Positions 35,387-44,162 of a stretch of 54,693 nt of DNA are shown piece by piece; position 1 is the first letter of the stretch, and each line of letters starts with the position of its first letter. The position numbers and the translations under genes are program-made. The stretch is from Synergistaceae bacterium. Lineage in GTDB: Bacteria > Synergistota > Synergistia > Synergistales > Aminobacteriaceae. The stretch covers positions 1 to 54,693 of the forward strand of contig JAIRYN010000059.1 in NCBI GenBank assembly GCA_031267575.1, read 5' to 3'. The notes below the pieces were generated by a model, which searched no databases, was not told the origin of the DNA, and was given only the letters and a program-made list of their open reading frames with translations.

Positions 35387-36451
35387 TCAATTTTTCTTGA
35401 GGGTCTTTTGGAACTGCTTCAGAGCCTTTTTACCGCCAAACATTCGGTTCAACTTCTCCTGTTCGCGCTGGCGAGAGTTTAGCCCCTCGTAGTTCACCTC
35501 ACGTTCGAGCTTCAGGTAATTCTCGAAGCGCTTTTCGGAAAGAGAACCGTCCTTGATTGCCCTGCGAACCGCACAACCGGGTTCTTTCGTATGGCTGCAG
35601 TTGTTGAATCTGCACTGCATGGCGAGTTCTTCAATATCCACAAACGTTTTTGAAACATCGCCCGAATAGAGCGACAACTCGCGCATACCAGGCGTGTCTA
35701 TGACGACGCCGCCGCTTGGAAGCAACAGTAGTTGTCTGTGAGTCGTGGTGTGCCTGCCCTTGTCATCGTTTTCCCGTATGGCTTGAGTAGCAAGCAATTC
35801 CTCGCCAAGGAGCCGGTTTATTATCGTGGACTTGCCCACGCCGGATGAACCAATGAACGCGACTGTTTTTCCCGTGCCTATCATAGCGTTGACCTCTTCA
35901 AAACCATCACCATTTTCGGACGAACAGACAATCACTGGAACACCTGCGCTTACCGTTTCAACTTCTACGAGTCTGCTGGGCAAATCCTCGCATAAGTCTG
36001 ACTTCGTGAGGACGATGACCGGCAAGGCCATACTATCCCAAGCGACAGTCAAGTAACGTTCCAATCGCCGTGGGTTGAAATCGGCGTTCAGCGACATAGA
36101 AATGAAAACGGTGTCGATATTCGCCGCCACAATCTGCACGTTATTGCCTGTCCCGGCCGCCTGTCTTGCGAATACGCTTTTGCGCCGCAGGATATGATGG
36201 ATGACGGCGTTCACATTGGTGCCGGCGTCGTCGAGCATGACCCAATCTCCGACAGCTGGAAAATCTGAAGCAATGTCGGATGCATACCGCAGCTTACCTG
36301 AAACAACGGTGGCGCGTTCGCCTTGTTCGCATACCGCTTTGTACATGTCGCGGTGCTGTTCGGTTATTCTTGCGAGAACAAATCCACCATACATCGCCGC
36401 TTCCTGCTCGAAGTGATCAGAAAGACCATATTTCTTTAAGTTTGTATACAT
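35387..36451 (-). CDS. rsgA: Ribosome small-subunit GTPase RsgA
   Basis: RsgA checks late 30S assembly. The 354 aa have an N-terminal OB-type domain (KLRYASDIASDFPAVGDWV) and a circularly permuted GTPase: G4 VLTKSDL precedes G1 GSSGVGKSTIINRLLG, then G3 DTPGMRELSLYS. A C-terminal zinc-binding segment CRFNNCSHTKEPGC follows. All fit RsgA/YjeQ. ATG 36451 is preceded by AGGAGG. The length is slightly above usual. No neighbour with a ribosome function was found, so it is a stand-alone gene. Confidence 0.93.
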   Translation of the reverse strand: MYTNLKKYGLSDHFEQEAAMYGGFVLARITEQHRDMYKAVCEQGERATVVSGKLRYASDIASDFPAVGDWVMLDDAGTNVNAVIHHILRRKSVFARQAAGTGNNVQIVAANIDTVFISMSLNADFNPRRLERYLTVAWDSMALPVIVLTKSDLCEDLPSRLVEVETVSAGVPVIVCSSENGDGFEEVNAMIGTGKTVAFIGSSGVGKSTIINRLLGEELLATQAIRENDDKGRHTTTHRQLLLLPSGGVVIDTPGMRELSLYSGDVSKTFVDIEELAMQCRFNNCSHTKEPGCAVRRAIKDGSLSEKRFENYLKLEREVNYEGLNSRQREQEKLNRMFGGKKALKQFQKTLKKN

Positions 36452-36607
36452 CTTTACCCTCCTAAATTGTAGTGTTTGGCCGCAATTCGGAGGAAGGCTG
36501 ATTTACTGTATCAAGACTCCCTCCGAGTCTGACACAATCTCCAGTATTAATGTAATAAACATAAAAAATCTCCTCTCTAAAGTCGCGTTTGTCATTTCCT
36601 GTTCTTC

Positions 36608-36830
36608 TTACCATATGTTTACTTTTATGTTAAACTCCTTTTATGGCTTATCAACGCGAGATGCTGGGCGGAACACGACCGGGATATTAATGCGGTTGTA
36701 AATATTCTCAGAGTGGGAGCATCCACCCTTAAAGGAGACTTAAAGGAGAAGACGTAAGACCGGTTTCAGTCGGCTGTCTTTGTCGATCTTAGAATCCCAT
36801 GACTTTAGTCGTGGGAGTATGTTAAGTTAC
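36608..36830 (+). mobile_element. IS605-type remnant, copy A (tnpB 3' end + right-end hairpin)
   Basis: About 223 bp. Codons at 36647-36757 read LINARCWAEHDRDINAVVNI then LRVGASTLKG, a TnpB C-terminus. The right end carries the hairpin CCCATGACTTTAGTCGTGGG near 36795-36815. The segment is about 95% identical, in inverted orientation, to 38247-38470. Both copies begin at the same place (near TACTTTTATGTTAAACTCC), so they appear to be copies of one defined short element rather than independent deletions. It carries the duplication CTTAAAGGAGA in tandem. The stretch corresponds to the tnpB-3'/right-end region that in active elements makes the omega RNA. Confidence 0.8.
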
Positions 36831-36832
36831 TG

Positions 36833-37612
36833 CTATCTCTCGGACGTGACAAACTCCACTCCGGCGTCTTGGAGCAATCGGAGGGACGCGTCTCGATCAA
36901 AGCCTCCCACCGGCGAGGCGCAGTCCACAAGCAGCCGAACTCTTTGTTCCATCTTCCCTTGTAATGCTAACCTACGCCGGTAGGACAAAATCGACTCCCC
37001 CACGCAATGACTGAGGGCCTCGCCCGCGAACGTCACCTTCTCGAAGGAGGCGAGACGCGCAAAAAAGTTTTCATTGAACGCAGTCTCCGGGTACGCGCTG
37101 TTCACACCTTCGAAAACAGAAAACTGATCCGTATAGGGGTTTTCTCCCTTGAAGACGTAGCGAATCGGAAAGTTCGTCCTCTCGCGCCAGCCTTTGAACG
37201 CCTTCAGCAAAGGCTCTGCCACCTGGTGCCCCCAGGTGGAGACAACGCAGTGTTCCGGCCAGATCATAAGCGTAAGACCTTTAGCCTCGATGACCTCGAA
37301 GGTCCTCCTGGCAAAAGGTTCGTTCTCTAGCGCGGCGACCTTCCATTTTGACCCGAAACCCACCGGCGCGATCTGTGTAAAAGGCGCCGGGCGTTCCCCC
37401 GCTTCGTTAATCCAGAACGTCGGGTGAAAAATCGCCACGTCGTCGTGAGAATCCAGAGAGACGAAAATCGCCGATATCGCCGCCTTGTCCGCTTGGGCGA
37501 TATAACTCGACAATCTCTCGATGTCGGCTTCCGCCCCCTCCACATAAAGACTTCCCCTTCGATCACAGAAGTCGTTTTGCGGATCAATGAGGACGAGCGC
37601 GTTGGCGTCCAT
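36833..37612 (-). CDS. Isochorismatase/nicotinamidase-family cysteine hydrolase
   Basis: The 259 aa begin LVLIDPQNDFC (catalytic Asp), include MIWPEHCV and the late nucleophile region GEALSHCVGESI (catalytic Cys). The order Asp ... WPxHC ... Cys matches nicotinamidases/pyrazinamidases, but the spacing is longer and the protein about 50 residues longer than classic PncA, so the substrate is uncertain. It lies 24 bp downstream of rubrerythrin on the same strand (likely one operon) and directly against the right end of IS605 remnant A. The gap between the two genes has a short duplication (CTCTTACC repeated). Confidence 0.8.
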   Translation of the reverse strand: MDANALVLIDPQNDFCDRRGSLYVEGAEADIERLSSYIAQADKAAISAIFVSLDSHDDVAIFHPTFWINEAGERPAPFTQIAPVGFGSKWKVAALENEPFARRTFEVIEAKGLTLMIWPEHCVVSTWGHQVAEPLLKAFKGWRERTNFPIRYVFKGENPYTDQFSVFEGVNSAYPETAFNENFFARLASFEKVTFAGEALSHCVGESILSYRRRLALQGKMEQRVRLLVDCASPVGGFDRDASLRLLQDAGVEFVTSER

Positions 37613-37636
37613 TTTAAACTCTTACCGATTAAGCTC

Positions 37637-38215
37637 TTACCAATTGATGCTCAACATCTCGAAATGGGCCTGAGGATGATCGCAGGCGGGACACTTGTTG
37701 GGGGCCTCGGCGGATTCCAAAACATATCCGCAGTTGCGGCAACGCCAACGGATTTTCGTGTCCTTCTTGAAGACTTTACCCTCAGCGATGTTTTTGGCCA
37801 AGCCCAAGTAGCGCTCCTCATGGAACTTCTCCGCCACGGCGATGGCGCGCATCACGGCTGCGATTTGGGGAAAACCCTCTTCTTCCGCCGTTTTCGCGAA
37901 CTCTGGATACATGATGACGTGCTCGTGGTTTTCTCCCGCCGCCGCGTCCTTGAGGTTGGTCAGAGTATTCTGTTCCGGTCCGGCGGGGAAACTGGCGGTG
38001 ATTTCAATTTCACCGGGCCCCTCCATAAAGCGGAATAGGCGTTTAGCGTGTTCTTTCTCCTGATCCGCCGTCTCCGTAAAAATATATTCGATTTGTTTGA
38101 ATCCCTCGTTTTTGGCCACCGATGCATAGTAGGTATAGCGGTTGCGCGCCTGTGACTCCCCAGCGAACGCCTTCATCAAGTTACCTTCTGTTTTCGTTCC
38201 TTTGACGCTTTTCAT
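37637..38215 (-). CDS. rbr: Rubrerythrin
   Basis: The 192 aa have an N-terminal ferritin-like diiron domain ([20 protein letters not shown], then [14 protein letters not shown]) and a C-terminal rubredoxin domain ([20 protein letters not shown]). It acts as a peroxide reductase in anaerobes. I chose ATG 38215, encoding [17 protein letters not shown], with GGGGG upstream; the longer frame includes right-end sequence of an IS605 remnant (from 38247). Its promoter therefore lies in or beyond that remnant. It is followed by the amidase gene. Confidence 0.94.
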   Translation of the reverse strand: MKSVKGTKTEGNLMKAFAGESQARNRYTYYASVAKNEGFKQIEYIFTETADQEKEHAKRLFRFMEGPGEIEITASFPAGPEQNTLTNLKDAAAGENHEHVIMYPEFAKTAEEEGFPQIAAVMRAIAVAEKFHEERYLGLAKNIAEGKVFKKDTKIRWRCRNCGYVLESAEAPNKCPACDHPQAHFEMLSINW

Positions 38216-38246
38216 AACTTTATTACCCCCAAAAAACAAGAATTTA

Positions 38247-38470
38247 TTGACATACTCCCACAACTAAAGTCATGGGATTCTAAGATCGACAAAGACAGCC
38301 GACTGAAACCGGTCTTACGTCTTCTCCTTACGTCTTTTCCTTTAAGAGTGGATGCCCCCACTCTGAGAATATTTACAGCCGCATTAATATCCCGGTCGTG
38401 TTCCGCCCCACATCTCGCGTTGATAAGCCATAAAAGGAGTTTAACATAAAAGTAGATATATGGCAAGAAA
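38247..38470 (-). mobile_element. IS605-type remnant, copy B (tnpB 3' end + right-end hairpin)
   Basis: Inverted counterpart of 36608-36830. On the minus strand it encodes LINARCGAEHDRDINAAVNI, then LRVGASTLKGKD, and ends in the hairpin CCCATGACTTTAGTTGTGGG (38259-38278 as seen on the minus strand). It differs from copy A by a few substitutions and by a different tandem duplication (AAGACGTAAGGAG repeated instead of CTTAAAGGAGA), so the two duplicated independently after the copies formed. Its right end faces rubrerythrin, 32 bp from the start codon, so it may supply or disrupt upstream signals of that gene. Confidence 0.8.
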
Positions 38471-38507
38471 TCAAATACAAAACAAACGCCACCGTTGGCG
38501 ACGTTAC

Positions 38508-38545
38508 GATTCTCATCCAACGGCTGAAGTCGGTGGATGAGAATC
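38508..38545. repeat. IS605-type end hairpin (12-bp inverted repeat)
   Basis: GATTCTCATCCA (38508-38519) and TGGATGAGAATC (38534-38545) are perfectly complementary. The minus-strand loop sequence GACTTCAGCCGTTGGA resembles the right-end hairpins of the two remnants (GACTTTAGTCGTGGGA), suggesting a left end or the end of a related element. A second palindrome (CTGAAAAT/ATTTTCAG, 38575-38593) and two TATAAT-like hexamers (38599, 38619) lie between it and ugd and may be promoter elements. Confidence 0.55.
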
Positions 38546-38785
38546 ACTTTATCGTAAGATACCAAAAAGTATAACTGAAAATTTGATTTTCAGACAGGTA
38601 TAATTACTCTTCATCCGTTATAATAGCCCAGTTTGAGCTGTTATATGGGGAGATTATATAGGAAAGTGATATAGGAAAGTGATATAGGAAAGAAGGCATG
38701 GTGTTCGCTGTGGATATTTTGTCTCAGTGGATGTTTTGTCTTAATTATTGTGGTACGCCGGGCGAAAACTGGAGGAGTGGAGTAT

Positions 38786-40117
38786 ATGAAACTGGTAGTC
38801 ATCGGTTCGGGATATGTGGGCCTAGTCACGGGGACGTGTCTGGCGCGGTTCGGAAACAACGTGGTCTGCGTGGATACGGACGAAAATAAGGTCGAAACCC
38901 TGCGCAAAGGAGAGATCCCCTTTTACGAACCCGGTCTTTCGGACATGATGGTCCGCAACATGGCGGAGGGACGCCTTGAGTTCTCGTCAGATCTTTCCTG
39001 GGCTTTGGAAAACGCGGAGGCCTGTTTCATCACCGTGGGAACTCCCTCGGCCTCGGATGGAAGCGCGGATCTTCGCTACGTGGAGACCGCGTCCCGCGAT
39101 ATTGGCCGCGTCATGAAAGGTCCTCTTCTGGTGGTGGTCAAGTCTACCGTGCCTGTGGGAACCAACGACAAAGTCAAAGCGTGGGCCTCCGAGGAACTGG
39201 ACAAACGGTCCACCGATCTCTCGTTGAGCATGGCGTCGAATCCTGAGTTTCTGCGCGAAGGCGCGGCGGTCCGTGATTTTGTGGAACCCGACCGAGTCGT
39301 GGTAGGCACGGAATCCCTCGACGCCACAGAGCGGATGAAGGAAATTTACTCTTTTGTGGAGCCCGAAAAGATCCTCTACATGGATATTGCCTCAGCGGAA
39401 ATGGCGAAATACGCCTCCAACGCCATGCTGGCCACACGTATCTCCTTTATGAACGAAATGGCGAACATTTGCGAGCGTGTGAACGCCAACGTAGACAGTG
39501 TCCGCCAAGCTATGGCCATGGATACGCGCATCGGTAACAAGTTTCTGTACGCGGGCTGTGGTTACGGCGGATCCTGCTTCCCCAAAGACGTTCGGGCGAT
39601 TCGCGACTTCGCCGCGTCCTCCGGGTATATTTCCCAGATCCTGACCGCCGTGGACGAGGTCAACGTTCGTCAAAAAGAGGTATTGTACGAAAAGCTAACC
39701 TCCCATTTCGCGGGAGGAATCGAGGGGCGCACCATGGCCCTCTGGGGACTGGCTTTCAAACCCAAGACCTCCGATACCCGGGAGGCTCCAGCTCATACCT
39801 TGATCCGCCGGTTGCTGGATCAGGGCGCACGGGTTCAGGCTCACGACCCCCGCGCCATCGAGGAAACGCGGGCGATCTTGGGTGAGCGTCAGGGGCTTCT
39901 TTATGTACATGACCCCTACGACGCCGTCAACGGGGCTGACGCGTTGGTGGTGGTAACGGAGTGGGACGTTTACAAACAGCCCGATTTCGACCGAATTGGA
40001 CGACTCCTGAAGGAGCCGGTGGTGGTGGACGGCCGTAACCTCTATTCTCTGCCCGAGATGAAGAGAAGGAATTTCGATTACTACTCCATCGGACGGCCCG
40101 TCGTCCGACGGAGCTAA
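38786..40117 (+). CDS. ugd: UDP-glucose 6-dehydrogenase
   Basis: Oxidises UDP-glucose to UDP-glucuronate for envelope polysaccharides. The 443 aa start MKLVVIGSGYVGLVTGTCLA (Rossmann). They contain SNPEFLREGAAVRDFVEPDR, AEMAKYASNAMLATRISFMN, the catalytic Cys in CGYGGSCFPKDVRAI, and a second UDP-binding domain (LWGLAFKPKTSDTREAPA). ATG 38786 has GGAGGAG upstream. Several copies of GATATAGGAAAGT stand in the leader (38656-38692). It is 11 bp upstream of hldE, and both serve envelope sugars. Confidence 0.95.
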   Translation: MKLVVIGSGYVGLVTGTCLARFGNNVVCVDTDENKVETLRKGEIPFYEPGLSDMMVRNMAEGRLEFSSDLSWALENAEACFITVGTPSASDGSADLRYVETASRDIGRVMKGPLLVVVKSTVPVGTNDKVKAWASEELDKRSTDLSLSMASNPEFLREGAAVRDFVEPDRVVVGTESLDATERMKEIYSFVEPEKILYMDIASAEMAKYASNAMLATRISFMNEMANICERVNANVDSVRQAMAMDTRIGNKFLYAGCGYGGSCFPKDVRAIRDFAASSGYISQILTAVDEVNVRQKEVLYEKLTSHFAGGIEGRTMALWGLAFKPKTSDTREAPAHTLIRRLLDQGARVQAHDPRAIEETRAILGERQGLLYVHDPYDAVNGADALVVVTEWDVYKQPDFDRIGRLLKEPVVVDGRNLYSLPEMKRRNFDYYSIGRPVVRRS

Positions 40118-40128
40118 ACTAAAAACTC

Positions 40129-41586
40129 ATGTCGAACCTTCCAGAGCGAGCCCTCGATCTGTTACGCTTCGGTCGCGTGAAAGAACTGGGCGTGGCGATA
40201 CTAGGTGACGTGGTTCTGGACCGCTATCTAGCGGGTTCCACTACACGAGTCTCTCGGGAGGCCCCCATTCCCGTTGTGGTCTGCGAAGAGGAGACGGACA
40301 ATCTGGGAGGGGCGGGCAATGTAGCTATGAACTTGAGAGGACTGGGATGCCGCGTTTTCCTGGGAGGGGCGGTGGGACGAGACGAAGGAGCCGCGCGAAT
40401 CCGCGACCACTTGAAGGAGGGAGGGATTCAATCCCGGCTTTTTGAGCGAGATTCCCCCACCTTGACCAAAGCTCGCCTAATCTGCGGTGGTCAACAGGTG
40501 GCGCGTTTCGACCACGAGAGACCCGACCCCCTCGACGATCACATGGTGGAGGAGGCGGTGTTCTGGCTCCAGAGCCTTCTGGAAGAAAACGCTGTACAAG
40601 TCCTCATTCTGTCCGATTACGGGTTGGGATTTTGCACGCCTCAGCTTTCCGCCGCGGCGATACGCTCGGCTCGGAGCCGAAATATTCCGGTGCTCGTCGA
40701 CCCGCGGAGCGATGATTGGAGCAAGTACCGAGGCGCTACTGTTGTTACACCCAATCTGTCGGAGCTGGCCACCGTCTGTGGTCCTGTTCCCAATGAAAAT
40801 ATGGCCGTCGCCCGGGCTGGGGAAAACATCCGACGAAAAACGGCTCTGGACTGGCTTTTGGTCACCCGATCTTCTCAGGGCATGACACTGATCGGCGAAA
40901 CCGGAGTGATCCACGTACCAGCGCGACCCGTAGAGGTTTTCGACGTCAGCGGCGCGGGGGATACGGTCATCGCTTGTGTCGCGGCTGGAGCGGCGGGTGG
41001 ACTGACCATGGATGAGGCGGTACGATTTTCCAACGAGGCCGCTCAGATCGTCGTCACCAAAGCAGGAACCTATCCTATCGCCGCGACCGACTTGCTCGCC
41101 GCGCCAAGAAGCAAAATTTTTTGTGAGTCCCGTGAGTTCGCAGCCGAAATTTGTCGAAAGTGGAAAAAAGAGGGCAAACGGGTGGTCTTTACCAACGGTT
41201 GTTTCGACATCCTCCACGCCGGACATGTGGAGAGCTTGGAGCGCGCTCGAGAACTGGGCGACCGATTGATCGTGGGGTTGAACAGTGATCGCTCCGTCAA
41301 GGCTCTGAAAGGGGAAAAACGCCCCATCAATAGAGAAGAAGACCGAGCCCACGTTTTGGCCGCGCTGCGAGCCGTGGATCTGGTGGTCGTTTTCGATGAG
41401 GACACTCCGGAAAAACTTTTGTCCGAACTCCAGCCTCAGTTTTTGGTCAAGGGTGGAGATTACAAGGCGGACCAGCTTCCTGGACGCCAATGGGTGGAGG
41501 AAGTCGTTATTCTACCCCTCCTTCCAGGGCGCTCCACCACGGAAGCAATCCGCCGCCTGGAGAATATAAAAAACAGCGAGCTCTGA
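40129..41586 (+). CDS. hldE: Bifunctional heptose-7-phosphate kinase / heptose-1-phosphate adenylyltransferase
   Basis: The 485 aa combine a PfkB-type kinase (residues about 1-330: GDVVLDRYLAGSTTRVSREA, LGGAGNVAMNLRGLG, DVSGAGDTVIACVAAG) and a nucleotidyltransferase (about 345-485: VVFTNGCFDILHAGHVESLE, LIVGLNSDRSVKALKGEKRP). It makes ADP-heptose for the LPS inner core, which is good evidence for an LPS-bearing outer membrane. It is 11 bp after ugd. GmhA/GmhB and heptosyltransferases are not in the window. Normal length, no frameshift. Confidence 0.95.
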   Translation: MSNLPERALDLLRFGRVKELGVAILGDVVLDRYLAGSTTRVSREAPIPVVVCEEETDNLGGAGNVAMNLRGLGCRVFLGGAVGRDEGAARIRDHLKEGGIQSRLFERDSPTLTKARLICGGQQVARFDHERPDPLDDHMVEEAVFWLQSLLEENAVQVLILSDYGLGFCTPQLSAAAIRSARSRNIPVLVDPRSDDWSKYRGATVVTPNLSELATVCGPVPNENMAVARAGENIRRKTALDWLLVTRSSQGMTLIGETGVIHVPARPVEVFDVSGAGDTVIACVAAGAAGGLTMDEAVRFSNEAAQIVVTKAGTYPIAATDLLAAPRSKIFCESREFAAEICRKWKKEGKRVVFTNGCFDILHAGHVESLERARELGDRLIVGLNSDRSVKALKGEKRPINREEDRAHVLAALRAVDLVVVFDEDTPEKLLSELQPQFLVKGGDYKADQLPGRQWVEEVVILPLLPGRSTTEAIRRLENIKNSEL

Positions 41587-41926
41587 AACGATCTTGTTAG
41601 GGAGGTATCGGGGGGCCAGTGAGGCTGCTTTTGGCCGATAAGCAGAAAGCCAGCGACGAAGGAGCTGTGCGAATCGCTTAGTTTCTTCATCAACGGGCTC
41701 CGCCTTCCCTGAATCAACGGGCTCCGCCCTCCCTGAACCAACGGGCTCCGCCCTCCCTAAATCAACGGGCTCCGCCTTCCCTGAACCAACGGGCTCCGCC
41801 CTTCCCTGAACCAACGGGCTCCGCCTTCCCTAAATCAACGGGCTCCGCCTTCTCTGAATCAACGGGCTCCGCCCTCCCTGAACCAACGGGCTCCGCCCTC
41901 CTGAGCTTGAACAATTACCGATCTTT
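41587..41926. repeat. 24-bp minisatellite (about 9 copies) downstream of hldE
   Basis: From about 41692 to 41905 a 24-bp unit (AACGGGCTCCGCCCTCCCTGA plus three bases, with variants CTTCCC and TAAATC) repeats about nine times; one copy is 25 bp. Each unit can form a small GGGC/GCCC stem. The unit has no stop in one minus-strand frame (GKAEPVDS-type octapeptides), but the 25-bp copy breaks that frame. Between hldE and the array there is no clear gene. The repeats end 22 bp before the larE stop and could influence termination or mRNA stability of the convergent genes. Confidence 0.85.
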
Positions 41927-42784
41927 TTATAATGATAATGTCTCGTTCATGCTTCCTGTGCGGTACCCCAGCAGGTCCAGGGAGACGTAGGCAAAGCCGA
42001 TCCGTTTGAACTGAGCGTACAACGTCTCTCGAACCGCGCGATCTTGGAGAACCCCGAACCCTTCTTCATCGGTTTCGATGCGGGCCAAGTTGTCGTGATG
42101 TCTTACACGTACCTGGCGGAGTCCCAAATCTAGAAGAAGTTGTTCCGCCTGATCCACTCTCTTCAGCCGCTCCTCGGTGATGCTTTCCCCGTAAGGAAAA
42201 CGGGAGGAAAGGCAGGCAAAAGACTGTTTGCTCCAGGTAGAAAGCCCCATCTCCCTGGAGAGGGCGCGGATTTCTGCCTTGGCCAGCTCCGCGTAGCGCA
42301 AGGGGCTTTTGACTCCTTGCTCTTGAACCGCGATCAAACCCGGCCGGTAGTCCCCATTGTCGTCCATATTGGAACCCTCGGCGACATTGGCAATATGGTG
42401 TCCCCGCGCAACCTCCCATATTTTCGTGAACAGCTCGTTTTTGCAAAGGTAGCAGCGGTTGGTGGGGTTCTGTGAGAACCCCTCGATATCGAGTTCCTCG
42501 GAGTCGCAGATGACGTGTGTGATGTTCTCCCGCTCGCAGAAGGCCTTCGCTTCGTTGAGTTCGCGAACCGGAAAGGAACAGGAGCGCGCCGTAACGGCCA
42601 TAGTTTGGGAACCCAGCACATCGTGAGCCGTCTTAAGCAAAAAAGTGGAGTCCACACCTCCAGAAAAGGCCACGGCCACGCTTCCCAACTGGAACAGATA
42701 TTCTTTCAATGTTTCGTGCTTCCGGTGGATCTCCCTATCGTCTTGATTAAAAACCTCATTGAAAACCTTTTGCAGAACATCCAT
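41927..42784 (-). CDS. larE: ATP-dependent sacrificial sulfur transferase LarE
   Basis: LarE adenylates and sulfurates the nickel-pincer cofactor precursor of lactate racemase. The 285-aa protein has the PP-loop SGGVDSTFLLKTAHDVLG near residue 40, followed by NPTNRCYLCKNELF, with the cysteine(s) used as sulfur source or cluster ligands, and SNMDDNGDYRPGL. I chose ATG 42784 (encoding MDVLQKVFNEVFN), with AGGAGG about 12 nt upstream; the 14 codons before it are not family-like. No larA, larB or larC neighbour is in the window, so its partner enzyme must be elsewhere. It converges on the minisatellite. Confidence 0.92.
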   Translation of the reverse strand: MDVLQKVFNEVFNQDDREIHRKHETLKEYLFQLGSVAVAFSGGVDSTFLLKTAHDVLGSQTMAVTARSCSFPVRELNEAKAFCERENITHVICDSEELDIEGFSQNPTNRCYLCKNELFTKIWEVARGHHIANVAEGSNMDDNGDYRPGLIAVQEQGVKSPLRYAELAKAEIRALSREMGLSTWSKQSFACLSSRFPYGESITEERLKRVDQAEQLLLDLGLRQVRVRHHDNLARIETDEEGFGVLQDRAVRETLYAQFKRIGFAYVSLDLLGYRTGSMNETLSL

Positions 42785-43117
42785 AAATGAACCCAACCTC
42801 CTGTGCCGTGATGGGCACCTATGCAAAAAAATTTTTCGGCATTCGTGACTATACCCGTTATTTTACCTCTTTAAAAAATTATCTGGAATTCAGGATTATA
42901 TACAATGATATACAATTGAGACATACCTCCGAACTCATCCGGACTCATCGGAAAGCCCAAATGTCATCGACAAGCAAATGGTCGAGAGTTTTGATATGCT
43001 TCTTCAAAATCCCATCAGTTCTCATATTGGGGCGCATATCACAGTTTGGGGCGCATATCACAGTAATAAACTCCGTCGAGAGGATTCAGCCTGCCCAATG
43101 GACAATTTGAGATAAAG
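42785..43117. other. Intergenic stretch with a 19-bp tandem duplication
   Basis: No convincing gene. A perfect 19-bp direct duplication (TTGGGGCGCATATCACAGT at 43027-43045 and 43046-43064) lies near the methyltransferase stop. The upstream part should hold the larE promoter, but no -35/-10 pair is clear. AT-rich stretches (TATACAATGATATACAATTG, 42899-42918) show a small repeat. Confidence 0.6.
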
Positions 43118-44098
43118 TCATCTGATCGACTCTCTCCTTTTTGCGTTGGCTTTATCAAATTCAATCCATTCCTCAACAGAACGATACATGACATTATCTA
43201 ACCGCTCAATAGCCCATTCGTTATATTCAAAATTATTATCACAACCAATCCATTTTCTACCTAACTGCTCGGCGACAACTAAGGTGGTTCCAGATCCGGA
43301 AAAAGGGTCCAGTACAACGTCGAAAGGATTCGATGATGCCAACAAAATTTTCCTAAGAAGTTCTTCTGGCTTTTGTGTTGGATGATTTGTTTTTTCTGGC
43401 ATCCCATTACAGATTGTGGGTATCTCAAAAACGTCTTTCGGTTTCGCTCCCATAGGGTGCGGCCTCCACAAAGTTGTGGTTTTGCGTCCATTTCCGTATT
43501 GGCTCGTTTCAGCCTGCGGGTGTGACGGGTATTTTAATGTGTGTGCCCCGTATGGAATCCGAACATCGTCAACATTCATTTTATAGTTTTTAGACTTGCG
43601 AAGGTGCAATATACTTTCATGGGAACGTCCCCAATCATTTCCCATATTTGCTTTGTTTTTATAAGACCAAATAAGCCATTTACAACCCGCGAAATACTTC
43701 ATGGCGGGATGCTTGATATCGGCAAGGATCTCGCTAAAACCACAAACATATAATGATCCGGCAGGCTTCAAAATACGAGAGGCTTCTTTAATCCATTGTA
43801 TTGACCAAGCAATGTATTCTTCCTGTGAATCAAATTTATCCCAATCGGCTTTCTTGATGTTATATGGCGGATCGGCAAATAACACATCGATAGATTCATC
43901 ATAAATTGTTTTTAGCCAACTAACGCTATTGTGAGTAAAAAGCAAACCGTTTCGATGGCTATAGGTTGGCAATATAATCTCATATGAAGTTTTGCCGAAT
44001 ATATCTCTATATAGCGTCGATTCAGCAGCCGGAATGACATAGTCATTTGTCATTTTTAAAACCATCTTCTGAACATTACTTCTTGTTTTAACTGGCAT
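43118..44098 (-). CDS. Beta-class DNA methyltransferase (N6-adenine/N4-cytosine), orphan
   Basis: The 326 aa have the catalytic DPPYNIKKADWDKF (motif IV, near residue 76) before the SAM-binding DPFSGSGTTLVVAEQLGRKW (motif I, near 265), i.e. the beta-class order. NHPTQKPEELLRKIL (motif X) is just ahead of motif I. Substrate sequence cannot be read. ATG 44098 has GGGGGG upstream; the preceding in-frame ATG has poorer spacing. No restriction endonuclease gene adjoins, so this is an orphan. A 9-bp tandem array lies just upstream (44163-44233). Confidence 0.9.
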   Translation of the reverse strand: MPVKTRSNVQKMVLKMTNDYVIPAAESTLYRDIFGKTSYEIILPTYSHRNGLLFTHNSVSWLKTIYDESIDVLFADPPYNIKKADWDKFDSQEEYIAWSIQWIKEASRILKPAGSLYVCGFSEILADIKHPAMKYFAGCKWLIWSYKNKANMGNDWGRSHESILHLRKSKNYKMNVDDVRIPYGAHTLKYPSHPQAETSQYGNGRKTTTLWRPHPMGAKPKDVFEIPTICNGMPEKTNHPTQKPEELLRKILLASSNPFDVVLDPFSGSGTTLVVAEQLGRKWIGCDNNFEYNEWAIERLDNVMYRSVEEWIEFDKANAKRRESIR

Positions 44099-44162
44099 TT
44101 TTTTCACCCCCCCTATCGACAAGTAGGCGATGCCGTTTTTCTGTCACTCTACACTATCTGAG

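Noticed and set aside
38272-38565. A 117-codon gene on the minus strand near rubrerythrin
   Set aside because: Its recognisable part is only the TnpB C-terminus of an IS605 remnant; the rest is intergenic and end-hairpin sequence.
41512-41814. Minus-strand frame with octapeptide repeats running into hldE antisense
   Set aside because: It runs antisense to the hldE 3' end, its repeat portion is broken by a 25-bp unit, and it has no ribosome-binding site.
41692-41905. Possible CRISPR array
   Set aside because: The units are directly head-to-tail with a 24-bp period and no unique spacers, so this is a minisatellite.
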